Shown here piece after piece: positions 33,491 through 40,823 of a stretch of DNA of 64,000 bases (the first letter of the stretch is position 1; each line of letters starts with the position of its first letter). Source of the DNA: Chitinophaga agri (lineage in GTDB: Bacteria; Bacteroidota; Bacteroidia; Chitinophagales; Chitinophagaceae); NCBI RefSeq assembly GCF_010093065.1, contig NZ_CP048113.1, positions 2,480,001 to 2,544,000 of the forward strand, in the 5' to 3' direction. A model generated the notes under the pieces. It did no database searches, was not told the DNA's origin, and saw only the letters and a list, made by a program, of their open reading frames with translations. The translations under genes and the position numbers were made by a program.

Positions 33491-33999
33491 ATTCTTTGCT
33501 GCTTAGATACCTTTATCATTAGATCTGTTAATGTGCTTGGCGAAAATATATTTACTGACGGCAAATATATCGTAACATTAGTTGTATTTGCACTATCTGG
33601 CAGCCCATTGAGATTCACATAGTAAGCACAATTTCTTATTATCAAATCATTAGGAGAATGTGATAACCAATCTATCCTATTGCTGGGTAAATGTAGAACA
33701 ACTAAAATTCTAGGCGAAAGAACATTTGCACGCAGATCATCGTAATTCTTTAACGGTAGGGAAAAAGGATAATCGCTATTAGCATTCAAAGTTAAATTTT
33801 CCGTCGCCTTTAATTGAATTTTCAGGTCTGGTGATCTTACTGTTGAAGAGCCTGGAACCAGCCAGCCATTGCATGTTATCGTAACATCAACACTGTCAAA
33901 ATCTGTCGTTGTATCTTCGCACGCGAAATTGCAAGCGGCTGCAACAGCTTTGACATAAGCGATACTGAGATGCTCCTTTACTTTATTTTCTGTTAGCAT
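33487..33999 (-). CDS. DUF4365-domain protein, restriction-endonuclease-like
   Basis: 170 residues. It matches the DUF4365 layout: ENKVKEHLSIAYVKAVAAACNF, TTTDFDSVDVTI, KIQLKATENLTL, FSLPLKNYDDLR, RILVVLHLP, and a short stretch with LIIRNCAYYVNLNG. Asp in FDSVD followed by Q-L-K in IQLKA resembles the D-x(n)-QxK core of PD-(D/E)xK nucleases. DUF4365 proteins are common in defence islands; nuclease activity here is inferred. Its stop overlaps the start of the 384-residue partner gene downstream (ATGA). Confidence 0.7.
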   Translation of the reverse strand: MLTENKVKEHLSIAYVKAVAAACNFACEDTTTDFDSVDVTITCNGWLVPGSSTVRSPDLKIQLKATENLTLNANSDYPFSLPLKNYDDLRANVLSPRILVVLHLPSNRIDWLSHSPNDLIIRNCAYYVNLNGLPDSANTTNVTIYLPSVNIFSPSTLTDLMIKVSKQQRI

Positions 34000-34086
34000 G
34001 CTTAAATTTCATTTGGATTCCCAATGAAGAGTGAGCGTATACAAATAGGGACATTAAGCAAATAATGTTCATTAATGCAAATCGCA

Positions 34087-34305
34087 CTATCTGTTTTTAT
34101 ACCCTAGGGCTGTCGCTATTGCCTCTAATCCTGTTGGATGGGCATCTGTAGAAGATATAACGAAAGCACGTTTTAACAATTCATTCTGTTCTGCTTTTAA
34201 TGCCAATGTTAACGCCTCAAAATCAGTTAGTTTGTAACCTTCTTTTAACTCCTTCGCTATCTCTTTGACATCTGAGGAAATATTAAAGCCGTGTGCAAGC
34301 CCCAT
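34087..34305 (-). CDS. Small helical protein of unknown function, 72 aa
   Basis: 72 residues: MGLAHGFNISSDVKEIAKEL, then YKLTDFEALTLALKAEQNEL and a C-terminal SSTDAHPTGLEAIATALGYKN. Mostly helical and cytoplasmic; no recognised family. It lies 87 bp upstream of the DUF4365 gene on the same strand and could be the first gene of that operon, possibly an antitoxin- or regulator-like protein. Evidence beyond composition and position is lacking. Confidence 0.45.
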   Translation of the reverse strand: MGLAHGFNISSDVKEIAKELKEGYKLTDFEALTLALKAEQNELLKRAFVISSTDAHPTGLEAIATALGYKNR

Positions 34306-34789
34306 AAGAATAACATTTATTGATATATAATAAACAAGTAAGTAGGGAAATTACTAAATAAATGAACATCATTAGCATATTGCATTAACATCTATTACAT
34401 ACCTTCTCTCAAAGAGGGAGCCTTTCTCCCCTCCCCCATACACACCTCAACCTTGGTTCCCCCGCCCTTATTAGGAATTTCCATTTCAAATGATGGATAG
34501 ATACATCCGGCGAAAGGAGGTATAATAACGGGCTAAAAATGGCCTACTCAACATTTCAGAAATACCTGTATATATACAGAATATCGCATTTTCATACATA
34601 AAACTTATTGCTTTATATAGCATTTTCAACGTTTCATCATTACCTTTGAGTCAGTGAAAAAAGTATATTATAAACTACTTCACCTACCGCAAACAATATT
34701 TTGGGTTACATTTTTGGGTATCATATTATTGGTAAAAGGAAACTATCCACACTCACCGAAGAAGATTCCATTCAAATTCAGCCTTTTAT
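34306..34789. other. Right end of the element, no gene seen
   Basis: About 480 bp of AT-rich sequence without a credible gene. It contains AAGTATATTATAAACTACTT at 34661-34680, related to the palindromes at 26401 and 26462; integrase arm sites would be expected here but I cannot identify them with certainty. Confidence 0.4.
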
Positions 34790-34861
34790 GGAATAGCTCA
34801 GTTGGTAGAGCATTAGTTTCCCAAACTAAAGGTCGCGGGTCCGAGTCCCGTTTCCCGCTCA
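34790..34861 (+). repeat. attR, truncated tRNA-Gly copy
   Basis: 72 bases identical to 24677-24748 but preceded by TAT instead of GCG, so the acceptor stem lacks its first pairs and the copy is not a complete tRNA gene. Confidence 0.9.
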
Positions 34862-34894
34862 AAAATCTTCCATAATACGCTGGCATAACAGGAG

Positions 34895-35023
34895 TCAGGA
34901 TTTCTGCCCGCAACCCTCGGCACACTCCACATATCCGGGGCACCAAGGCGGTAGCCCGGTTTGACCATACACCTGCAGGGGTAATAACAGCAGGCCAGCA
35001 GCCAGGAGTTTCTTCATTTTCAT
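34895..35023 (-). CDS. Very small secreted Cys-containing peptide, 42 aa
   Basis: Starting at 35023 it reads MKMKKLLAAGLLLLPLQVYG, a clean signal peptide, and then about 22 residues with three cysteines (PPWCPGY, ECAEGCG). Longer in-frame starts up to 35080 add no signal sequence. Such tiny secreted products are common in Bacteroidota genomes but this one has no recognised family and could be a chance frame. Confidence 0.4.
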   Translation of the reverse strand: MKMKKLLAAGLLLLPLQVYGQTGLPPWCPGYVECAEGCGQKS

Positions 35024-35124
35024 CGGTATTGGGGCTGCAAGATAACAATACAGCCTAAACCACGGCGAGTCCATCCCCACTAGTACAACTTGTTACAAAC
35101 ATTCGGTTTACCTTTTGTCAAGCA

Positions 35125-35204
35125 TTCATCAGGTAAGCTTTCACCTCCGTTTCTCCTCCGTTTTAAGACGGAGGAGAAACGGAGGTGAAAGCTTACCTGA
35201 TGAA
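35125..35204. repeat. Near-perfect 37-bp inverted repeat
   Basis: Left arm 35125-35161 and right arm 35168-35204 are exact reverse complements (ATCAGGTAAGCTTTCACC starts the left arm proper), with a 6-base centre that itself nearly pairs. It lies between the right end of the tRNA-Gly element and the next gene. It is long enough to form a cruciform or a very stable RNA hairpin; with no terminal T tract it is not an ordinary terminator. Confidence 0.9.
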
Positions 35205-35386
35205 GACTAAACCTAATCCTCACAAGAGCAAACAACCTACTAAAGACATACCTAAACCATGCAATACAAAACCACCTGTTAACCAGCAATAACACAACTA
35301 TTAAAAATCATTACATTTGATGTATGAGCGGGTGTCAGCGGTGACGCTCTCAGGAGAAGCTTTCACCCCTTCCTGAAAGCACCCTT

Positions 35387-36100
35387 ATGCCTAAATCAGC
35401 TATCTTGAAATATATACTCCTGTTCTTACTCTCGCTGAGTGCCTGTACCCAACCTGCTCCCGCACCAACAACCCACAACAGCGAAGATAAGCTGCATCAG
35501 ACCGAACCGCCCGGCCAAAGCCATGTGACCCGGAATGGTGACACCGCCGTTCTCCGCACCGCCATCAATAACCGGAAGATCGAAGTATTCGCGATTGCAG
35601 ACTCCCTGCTCCGCCTCTCACAGGAAGGCGAAGCAACTATCACCATTCCTTTTTATACCGAATTATTTGCCTATTGTGATACCATGGACATCAACAGGGA
35701 TCACCAAAATGACCTGTTCATTTATGGTCATCCTAACATGCACGGCCAAATGTCACCATATGTATTTTTAAGCAACAATGAAGGAAAACTACGCTACCGG
35801 GAAGACCTGAGCATCTGCAACCTATGTTACGATACCGCCACTAAACAGGTCATTAGTTTCTACATAGGTGGTGTATTCAGTGACCATACCAAAGATGCAT
35901 ACATCTGGAAAAATGATAGCCTGCAATTGGTTCGTGGTGCGTCAATAACAGTTATACAGGAAGGCGCCGCTATGTTCGACAGACTGCAATTTTATAAGGG
36001 AAATAATCGAAAAGTGTATCGTACTGTAATAGAAAATAGTGGAGCCATCTGGGATACCGCCGTTTTTAAAGAATACCCTTCCATTTATTTTCGTGATTAA
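35387..36100 (+). CDS. Lipoprotein of unknown function
   Basis: 237 residues with a lipoprotein signal peptide: ILKYILLFLLSLSACTQP, lipobox LSAC. After a Pro/Thr linker the mature part shows TITIPFYTELFAYCDTMDIN, NDLFIYGHPNMHGQMSPYVFL and further strand-turn segments that resemble a small beta-propeller-like or VCBS-type calcium-binding module (DINRDHQNDL reads like a D-x-N-x-D loop). Related in layout to XAC2610-type proteins; this is not certain. Alone in its transcript, next to the VgrG island. Confidence 0.6.
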   Translation: MPKSAILKYILLFLLSLSACTQPAPAPTTHNSEDKLHQTEPPGQSHVTRNGDTAVLRTAINNRKIEVFAIADSLLRLSQEGEATITIPFYTELFAYCDTMDINRDHQNDLFIYGHPNMHGQMSPYVFLSNNEGKLRYREDLSICNLCYDTATKQVISFYIGGVFSDHTKDAYIWKNDSLQLVRGASITVIQEGAAMFDRLQFYKGNNRKVYRTVIENSGAIWDTAVFKEYPSIYFRD

Positions 36101-36285
36101 TTACCTGAAAACATACCGCCAGTGAGCGTCATTTCAAGGCCCTCACTGGCGCAGCAACCATTCCCCCTCCTTTCCCACCGCGATAAAAGTTCCAACACCG
36201 GTTTCCCCAATATTTTATATATTTATCCTTTGTTTGCACGAATAACCTATTTAGTTAACCACATACCATATCAATCTGAAAACGA

Positions 36286-38133
36286 ATGGCCTTATACACT
36301 CAAACCGCAGTGTCCATAGGAGATCAGGAATTCCGGCAATTTCATGAAATCCACCTCTCCCAATCCATAGAGGGACATCACCAACTCACATTCAGTATCG
36401 GTTATGACTGGCTGCTGAAAGCGGGCAAAGACCCTGTATCTTCCGGTAAATCCTTTCTCGGGCAGGAAGTACGTATGTCCGTTCAGGCAATAGAAGGCAG
36501 TAACGACCTTAAACCGCTCTCCTTTAATGGTATTGTCACCGCAGTTACCTTCGGAAAATCCAGTAACGGCATCAATGGCCACTGTACCGTCGTGGCTTCC
36601 AGTCCGACGATATTACTGGACGGTAATCCGCATATCCAGTCATATGAACAGCAGGACCTCTCAACTATTGTAAGTACCGTTCTGAAAGCCAGCAGTGCCC
36701 ATCCGGGTGGCCAGGAGATCAATCCTGTGTATAGTGGCAAACTGAAGTATATCGTGCAGTACCGGGAAAGCGGATATAAGTTCCTGCAGCGCCTGGCCCA
36801 ACGCTATGGCGAATGGTTCTTCTATAATGGTCAGCAGATCATCTTCGGGAAATATCATCCGCAGAAAACGGTCCTCTATCACCAGGTCAACCTGGTCGAT
36901 TTCAGTCTTACCTTACGTACCCTGCCAAATAAAGTCGCCCTGAAAGGACTGGAATACCGGCAGTATTCGTTTATGGAAAGTAATACCAGTAGTGTATCAA
37001 CCGGCGGAATAGACAGTCTCACCCAGCATGCGCAGGCCCAAAGCGATAAACTATATACCAAACCTTCACAATACAAAGTGCCTTATGCCTTCAGCGGTAA
37101 TGCGAAGGAAGAACTGGCCATACTGGCTAAACGCCAGAAACAATCACAGATGGCTCAGATGGTCGTGGTCAACGGCCGTAGTAAATGTACCGCGCTCCGT
37201 TTAGGCGATACCATCAGCATACAGGAAAATATCTTCTCTACTGAAGACCACGGAGAATATATGATCACCGCACTGGAACATCACTGTGATGGGAACGGCG
37301 AATACTATAATCTCTTCGAAGGCATGCCGCTGGCTGCTGCTGCGCCGTATCTCGACCTGGACAATATTCCCTTCTGTGAAGCACAAAGCGCTACCGTAAT
37401 AGAGAATTTTGATCCTAAGGGCCTGGGACGTATCCGTGTCCGGTTCAGCTGGCAGAACGGCACTTCCCCCTGGATACGCCTGATGCAGCCGCATGGTGGC
37501 GGTGATAAAGGCTTTTACTTTATACCCGAAGTGGGGGAAGAAGTATGGGTGGATTTTGAAGGTGGTAATCCGGAAGCTCCTTTTGTTACCGGATCGGCCT
37601 ATAACGGCAACGCCAAAACCAATTTTGGCGATACGATGAATAATGTGAAAGTGATCAGTACCCGCAGCGGTCATACAATAAAACTGGACGACTCCAGCGG
37701 ACAGGAATTTATCACCATTGCCGATAAAGGTGGGAACCTGATCGTGATGGATACTAACGGACAGAATATTTCTATTACTGCTCCCGAGACTATCAGTATC
37801 AACGCCCGTAATATCACGATCCAGGCAGGAGAAAGCATTGATGTCAATGCCGGCATGAATATCACGAATGCCGCCGGCATGAACATGACCCACTCCGCCG
37901 GTATGAATATCCTCCATAACGCAGGCGACAGTATGAGCCAGTACACTGTCAATGATTACCGGCTAAGCGCCACCAACATTACGAAAATAGCCATGGAAAA
38001 CATGGATGTACAGGCAAAGAAAATTGAGAAGACCGCCGAAGAAATGAAGGTAGACAGCTCCAAAGAAGAGATGACCATCAACTCCGGCAAGTCCGTCGCC
38101 ATCAAAAGCGCAGAGAAATCAAAATTGTTCTGA
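36286..38133 (+). CDS. Type VI secretion VgrG spike protein
   Basis: 615 residues. The N-terminal half corresponds to the gp27-like base (QTAVSIGDQEFRQFHEIHLS, YKFLQRLAQRYGEWFFYNG), followed by the gp5 OB-fold (SATVIENFDPKGLGRIRVRFSWQNG, PHGGGDKGFYFIPEVGEEVWVDFEGGNP) and a C-terminal needle of short repeats (DVNAGMNITNAAGMNMTHSA and so on) ending AEKSKLF. VgrG trimerises into the puncturing tip and carries effectors. It heads a run of five downstream genes with gaps under 20 bp. No other T6SS structural genes are in the window, so it is an orphan island that must use a machine encoded elsewhere. Confidence 0.9.
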   Translation: MALYTQTAVSIGDQEFRQFHEIHLSQSIEGHHQLTFSIGYDWLLKAGKDPVSSGKSFLGQEVRMSVQAIEGSNDLKPLSFNGIVTAVTFGKSSNGINGHCTVVASSPTILLDGNPHIQSYEQQDLSTIVSTVLKASSAHPGGQEINPVYSGKLKYIVQYRESGYKFLQRLAQRYGEWFFYNGQQIIFGKYHPQKTVLYHQVNLVDFSLTLRTLPNKVALKGLEYRQYSFMESNTSSVSTGGIDSLTQHAQAQSDKLYTKPSQYKVPYAFSGNAKEELAILAKRQKQSQMAQMVVVNGRSKCTALRLGDTISIQENIFSTEDHGEYMITALEHHCDGNGEYYNLFEGMPLAAAAPYLDLDNIPFCEAQSATVIENFDPKGLGRIRVRFSWQNGTSPWIRLMQPHGGGDKGFYFIPEVGEEVWVDFEGGNPEAPFVTGSAYNGNAKTNFGDTMNNVKVISTRSGHTIKLDDSSGQEFITIADKGGNLIVMDTNGQNISITAPETISINARNITIQAGESIDVNAGMNITNAAGMNMTHSAGMNILHNAGDSMSQYTVNDYRLSATNITKIAMENMDVQAKKIEKTAEEMKVDSSKEEMTINSGKSVAIKSAEKSKLF

Positions 38134-38147
38134 TCCAATCTTGTACC

Positions 38148-39542
38148 ATGAGCGAAAATAATGTTGGCAACATAGTTGTCATCAGTAAAAAATATAGGGA
38201 GAACGGTGAAAATATACGGTGGAACAGTGCTGGAGAAACCTCCCTCCGGTCAGGTAAGCGTATCAGAATGGCCGGTAAACAGGACGGTGTCACATTTCAC
38301 AAAAATGATCCGGTCACACTGAACGCAGCTACCCCTGTCAAAGTGTTAAAGGTGACGGGGCCAAAGAGTGTGGTCAACCATAACACCTACGAGTTCCAGG
38401 CGACTGCCTTCAGTGAACAGGTACCCGATAATCAACTGATGCTGGTACACTGGGCCTACTCATTTGATGGCGGCAAAAACATTGAACCTTTTAAAACAGG
38501 TACTACCCGCGCAGAGAAGGGTATCGCCTATAAATCCATCACCGTAGCCGGTAATAGCCAGGACAAAGAAGTCAGTGTCTATGCCTTCTTCCGTAAGCCA
38601 GACCCTAATGTAAAGGTCACTTCCCAGGTGATCTACCTTCCTCTCGTCGTAGATGCCTATCGCGTACCCGGCCTCAACGAGGATGGTGCTGATATCGCCA
38701 ATGATATGGCCTATGGCAAAGGTAAACCTGCCAAACCGGTATATAGCGCCGGAGAACTGGCCAGCTACAAGGCCAGTTACCTGGACAAAGGATTTGATCC
38801 TGCTACGGATGCAAAGTTTGCTAATGCGGATACAGCAAACAAAGGCATTTACAATGAACAACAGGTGCTGGACACGGGTGCGCTCATGCGCTTTTCCAAC
38901 AGCACATCTTCTGATGCCAGTCTGTTCAGACAGTTCAGAGATATGGTCGATCTCATGGCCAGAGGGGGACTGAACGACAACATCCATAACATGATCGACA
39001 AGTTCGAAAGGAATGAAGGCGGCGTTTATGAGAATGCAACGCTGACGGCCGCTGTACAGGCTAATCCGTCCACCATCAGGTTCTGTACCGGTATTGAAGA
39101 TGAAATGGCCGACCGTATTAAAAAAGCCGGTGGTGACCTGAGCACCATGGAGGATAAAAAGATCTATTACGGGAAAGAAGCGGGGTATAACCAGCAACAC
39201 CCCTACGGACATCCCTCCTTTCCCTATAGCAGGGATTACAACCTGGTGAAAGGACTGACCATTGCCATCAATGACGTGTGGTGTTATAAGGTCACGCTGA
39301 CTGCATTTAAGATCACCGGCAATAACTATAAAGCTAAATATGAAGTGCTGCTCTGGGACCATTTCGGTCTGGACCTGCCGGATATGCAGAAATTCTATGC
39401 ATACGGCGCCGGCTTCCGGGCCTGGTTCCTCCTGCAACACGTCAGGGGATATAAACCTTTTCTGACCAGGGTACGGTTTGAAAAAGAGTTCACCGGTAAC
39501 ATCACTGAAGGCGCTGCCGAAAGGAAAAATAAAAGAAAATGA
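38148..39542 (+). CDS. DUF3289 (YPO3983-like) protein, likely T6SS cargo
   Basis: 464 residues. The N-terminal half (about 50-200) looks like a beta-sandwich (KSVVNHNTYEFQATAF, LMLVHWAYSFDGGKN). The C-terminal part (about 240-450) matches DUF3289: LFRQFRDMVDLMARGGL, MIDKFERNEGGVYENATLT, KGLTIAINDVWCYKV, LWDHFGLDLPDMQ, AGFRAWFLLQHVRGYKPFLTRV. DUF3289 proteins are repeatedly found beside VgrG/T6SS genes; activity unknown. No signal peptide, consistent with T6SS delivery. Its last bases ATGA overlap the start of the next lipoprotein gene, an effector/immunity-like arrangement. Confidence 0.72.
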   Translation: MSENNVGNIVVISKKYRENGENIRWNSAGETSLRSGKRIRMAGKQDGVTFHKNDPVTLNAATPVKVLKVTGPKSVVNHNTYEFQATAFSEQVPDNQLMLVHWAYSFDGGKNIEPFKTGTTRAEKGIAYKSITVAGNSQDKEVSVYAFFRKPDPNVKVTSQVIYLPLVVDAYRVPGLNEDGADIANDMAYGKGKPAKPVYSAGELASYKASYLDKGFDPATDAKFANADTANKGIYNEQQVLDTGALMRFSNSTSSDASLFRQFRDMVDLMARGGLNDNIHNMIDKFERNEGGVYENATLTAAVQANPSTIRFCTGIEDEMADRIKKAGGDLSTMEDKKIYYGKEAGYNQQHPYGHPSFPYSRDYNLVKGLTIAINDVWCYKVTLTAFKITGNNYKAKYEVLLWDHFGLDLPDMQKFYAYGAGFRAWFLLQHVRGYKPFLTRVRFEKEFTGNITEGAAERKNKRK

Positions 39543-40027
39543 GCGTACGTATGATCCTCTTATGTGGCATCCTGATATGGAGCAGCTGCAACAACAGCAA
39601 TACCACGACAAAGTTTATTTATCTGCCTAAACTGGAACATAAAGGCATGGCTGATATCGACCTGCAATTAAAGCCCGTGTGGTACCAGTATGCCCTGATA
39701 GAAAATGCACCTGATAATATTGACAGTCTGCAGCACCTGATTAAACACTATAGCGACAGCATTGTGAACAAAGCCGCTGTAGAAGGACATTACGCCAGGT
39801 ACTTTATACAGTTCTTCAATCACTCCGGCAATACGGAAAGCTACACGAAAGGTAAAGACGATTTCTGGGACACACATAATGATCTGTCGCAGGAAATGGA
39901 GGATTATCGGGGTGAATACCGCTATGAAGCCTGTCCGACCGATTCCCTCCGCGGAGTATGGTCAATAGAAGTAAAATCAGGCGATGTCTTCCAAAGAGAT
40001 ACTATCCTCAATAACTGTAAAAATTAA
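39539..40027 (+). CDS. Lipoprotein, putative immunity partner of the DUF3289 protein
   Basis: 162 residues with a lipoprotein signal: MILLCGILIWSSCNNS, lipobox SSC. The mature part is mainly helical and acidic and has no recognised family. It overlaps the upstream DUF3289 gene by 4 bases (ATGA). Periplasmic lipoproteins directly behind a peptidoglycan- or envelope-targeting T6SS cargo gene are the standard form of immunity protein; this is inference from gene order. Confidence 0.55.
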   Translation: MSVRMILLCGILIWSSCNNSNTTTKFIYLPKLEHKGMADIDLQLKPVWYQYALIENAPDNIDSLQHLIKHYSDSIVNKAAVEGHYARYFIQFFNHSGNTESYTKGKDDFWDTHNDLSQEMEDYRGEYRYEACPTDSLRGVWSIEVKSGDVFQRDTILNNCKN

Positions 40028-40033
40028 CCCTTT

Positions 40034-40816
40034 ATGTCACTGTTTTCAGTCAGAAAAATGTTTACTGGCAAGGCAGCAAGAAAAGTGACCGTACATGCCC
40101 CCCGCATTTATACGGTAATGTTAACCTATAAGGGTAGCGCGACTACCCAGCTGAAGTTTAATATGGAGATCTGCCGCATGACGGTTGATGATGACAGGAA
40201 CCATTACTTCCAGATCTCCCGGTCAGCAGTACGCGTCAATGATGAAGAGACAGCCGATTATATCGCTGCTGATCTGGCAGCACAATGCGGCAATGTTTTG
40301 TATCCGTTACAGGTACAGATCGGACAGGATGGAAATATGACCGGCATACTGAACCATGCTACCATCCTGCAACGCTGGCAGGACAAAAAAGAACGCCTGA
40401 AGCAATACTTTACCGGACCAGATGCTCATAGCTATATTGATGCCACCAGTGATACCCTCGCGGAAGAAGGCAACCTGATCAGCGCTATCCGTCATGATCT
40501 TTTCCTGGCCGCATTCTTCCATGTGCAGTTCGCCGGCAACCGTACCGGCTTCAGGGTGCCCTACCATCTCTTCCCATTTGAAATACCCGTGATGTATGAA
40601 GCGACACAGACAGGCAACAGAATGACCAACAATTTGCGTCAGTCGGGCCGCCAGGAAAACGGACGCGGCACCATGGATATACAATATGCCTTCCACCGGA
40701 TCCATGGTCCTGTACAATCGCTGCAGGCACAATGGGATGCCGACCGGCAGGAAAAATATTTACAGATCTCATTGACGGCAAACTGCGTCAATAGCGATGA
40801 TCATAGCATAAACTGA
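40034..40816 (+). CDS. Unknown protein of the VgrG island
   Basis: 260 residues without signal peptide. No family recognised. It starts with MSLFSVRKMFTGKA and has mixed alpha/beta content, with FNMEICRMTVDDDRNHYFQI and a C-terminal strand segment KYLQISLTANCV. Place: 6 bp after the lipoprotein gene and 8 bp before the PAAR-fusion effector. Cargo loading genes (adaptor/chaperone) usually occupy this position, but the sequence does not match DUF4123, DUF1795 or DUF2169 that I can recognise. Confidence 0.55.
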   Translation: MSLFSVRKMFTGKAARKVTVHAPRIYTVMLTYKGSATTQLKFNMEICRMTVDDDRNHYFQISRSAVRVNDEETADYIAADLAAQCGNVLYPLQVQIGQDGNMTGILNHATILQRWQDKKERLKQYFTGPDAHSYIDATSDTLAEEGNLISAIRHDLFLAAFFHVQFAGNRTGFRVPYHLFPFEIPVMYEATQTGNRMTNNLRQSGRQENGRGTMDIQYAFHRIHGPVQSLQAQWDADRQEKYLQISLTANCVNSDDHSIN

Positions 40817-40823
40817 TTGTAGT

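Larger units (their letters stand above)
24677..34861. mobile_element. tRNA-Gly-integrated element carrying a reverse-transcriptase module
   Basis: A 72-bp direct repeat made of the tRNA-Gly gene bounds about 10.1 kb. Inside the left repeat lies a tyrosine integrase reading inward, and the interior is visibly richer in A+T than the flanking chromosome, with small genes, an XRE regulator, and no housekeeping genes. This is the classic arrangement of a site-specific integrative element inserted at a tRNA. No conjugation or capsid genes are seen, so it is a mobilisable or satellite-like island, not an ICE or prophage. Boundaries are exact to the repeat; the direction of insertion is inferred from the intact tRNA at the left. 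Confidence 0.88.

Noticed and set aside
35080..35295. 71-codon minus-strand frame over the inverted repeat
   Set aside because: Most of it translates the inverted repeat itself; no signal or family.
38460..39611. 383-codon antisense frame under the DUF3289 gene
   Set aside because: Shadow of a well-supported gene; no domain or start context.
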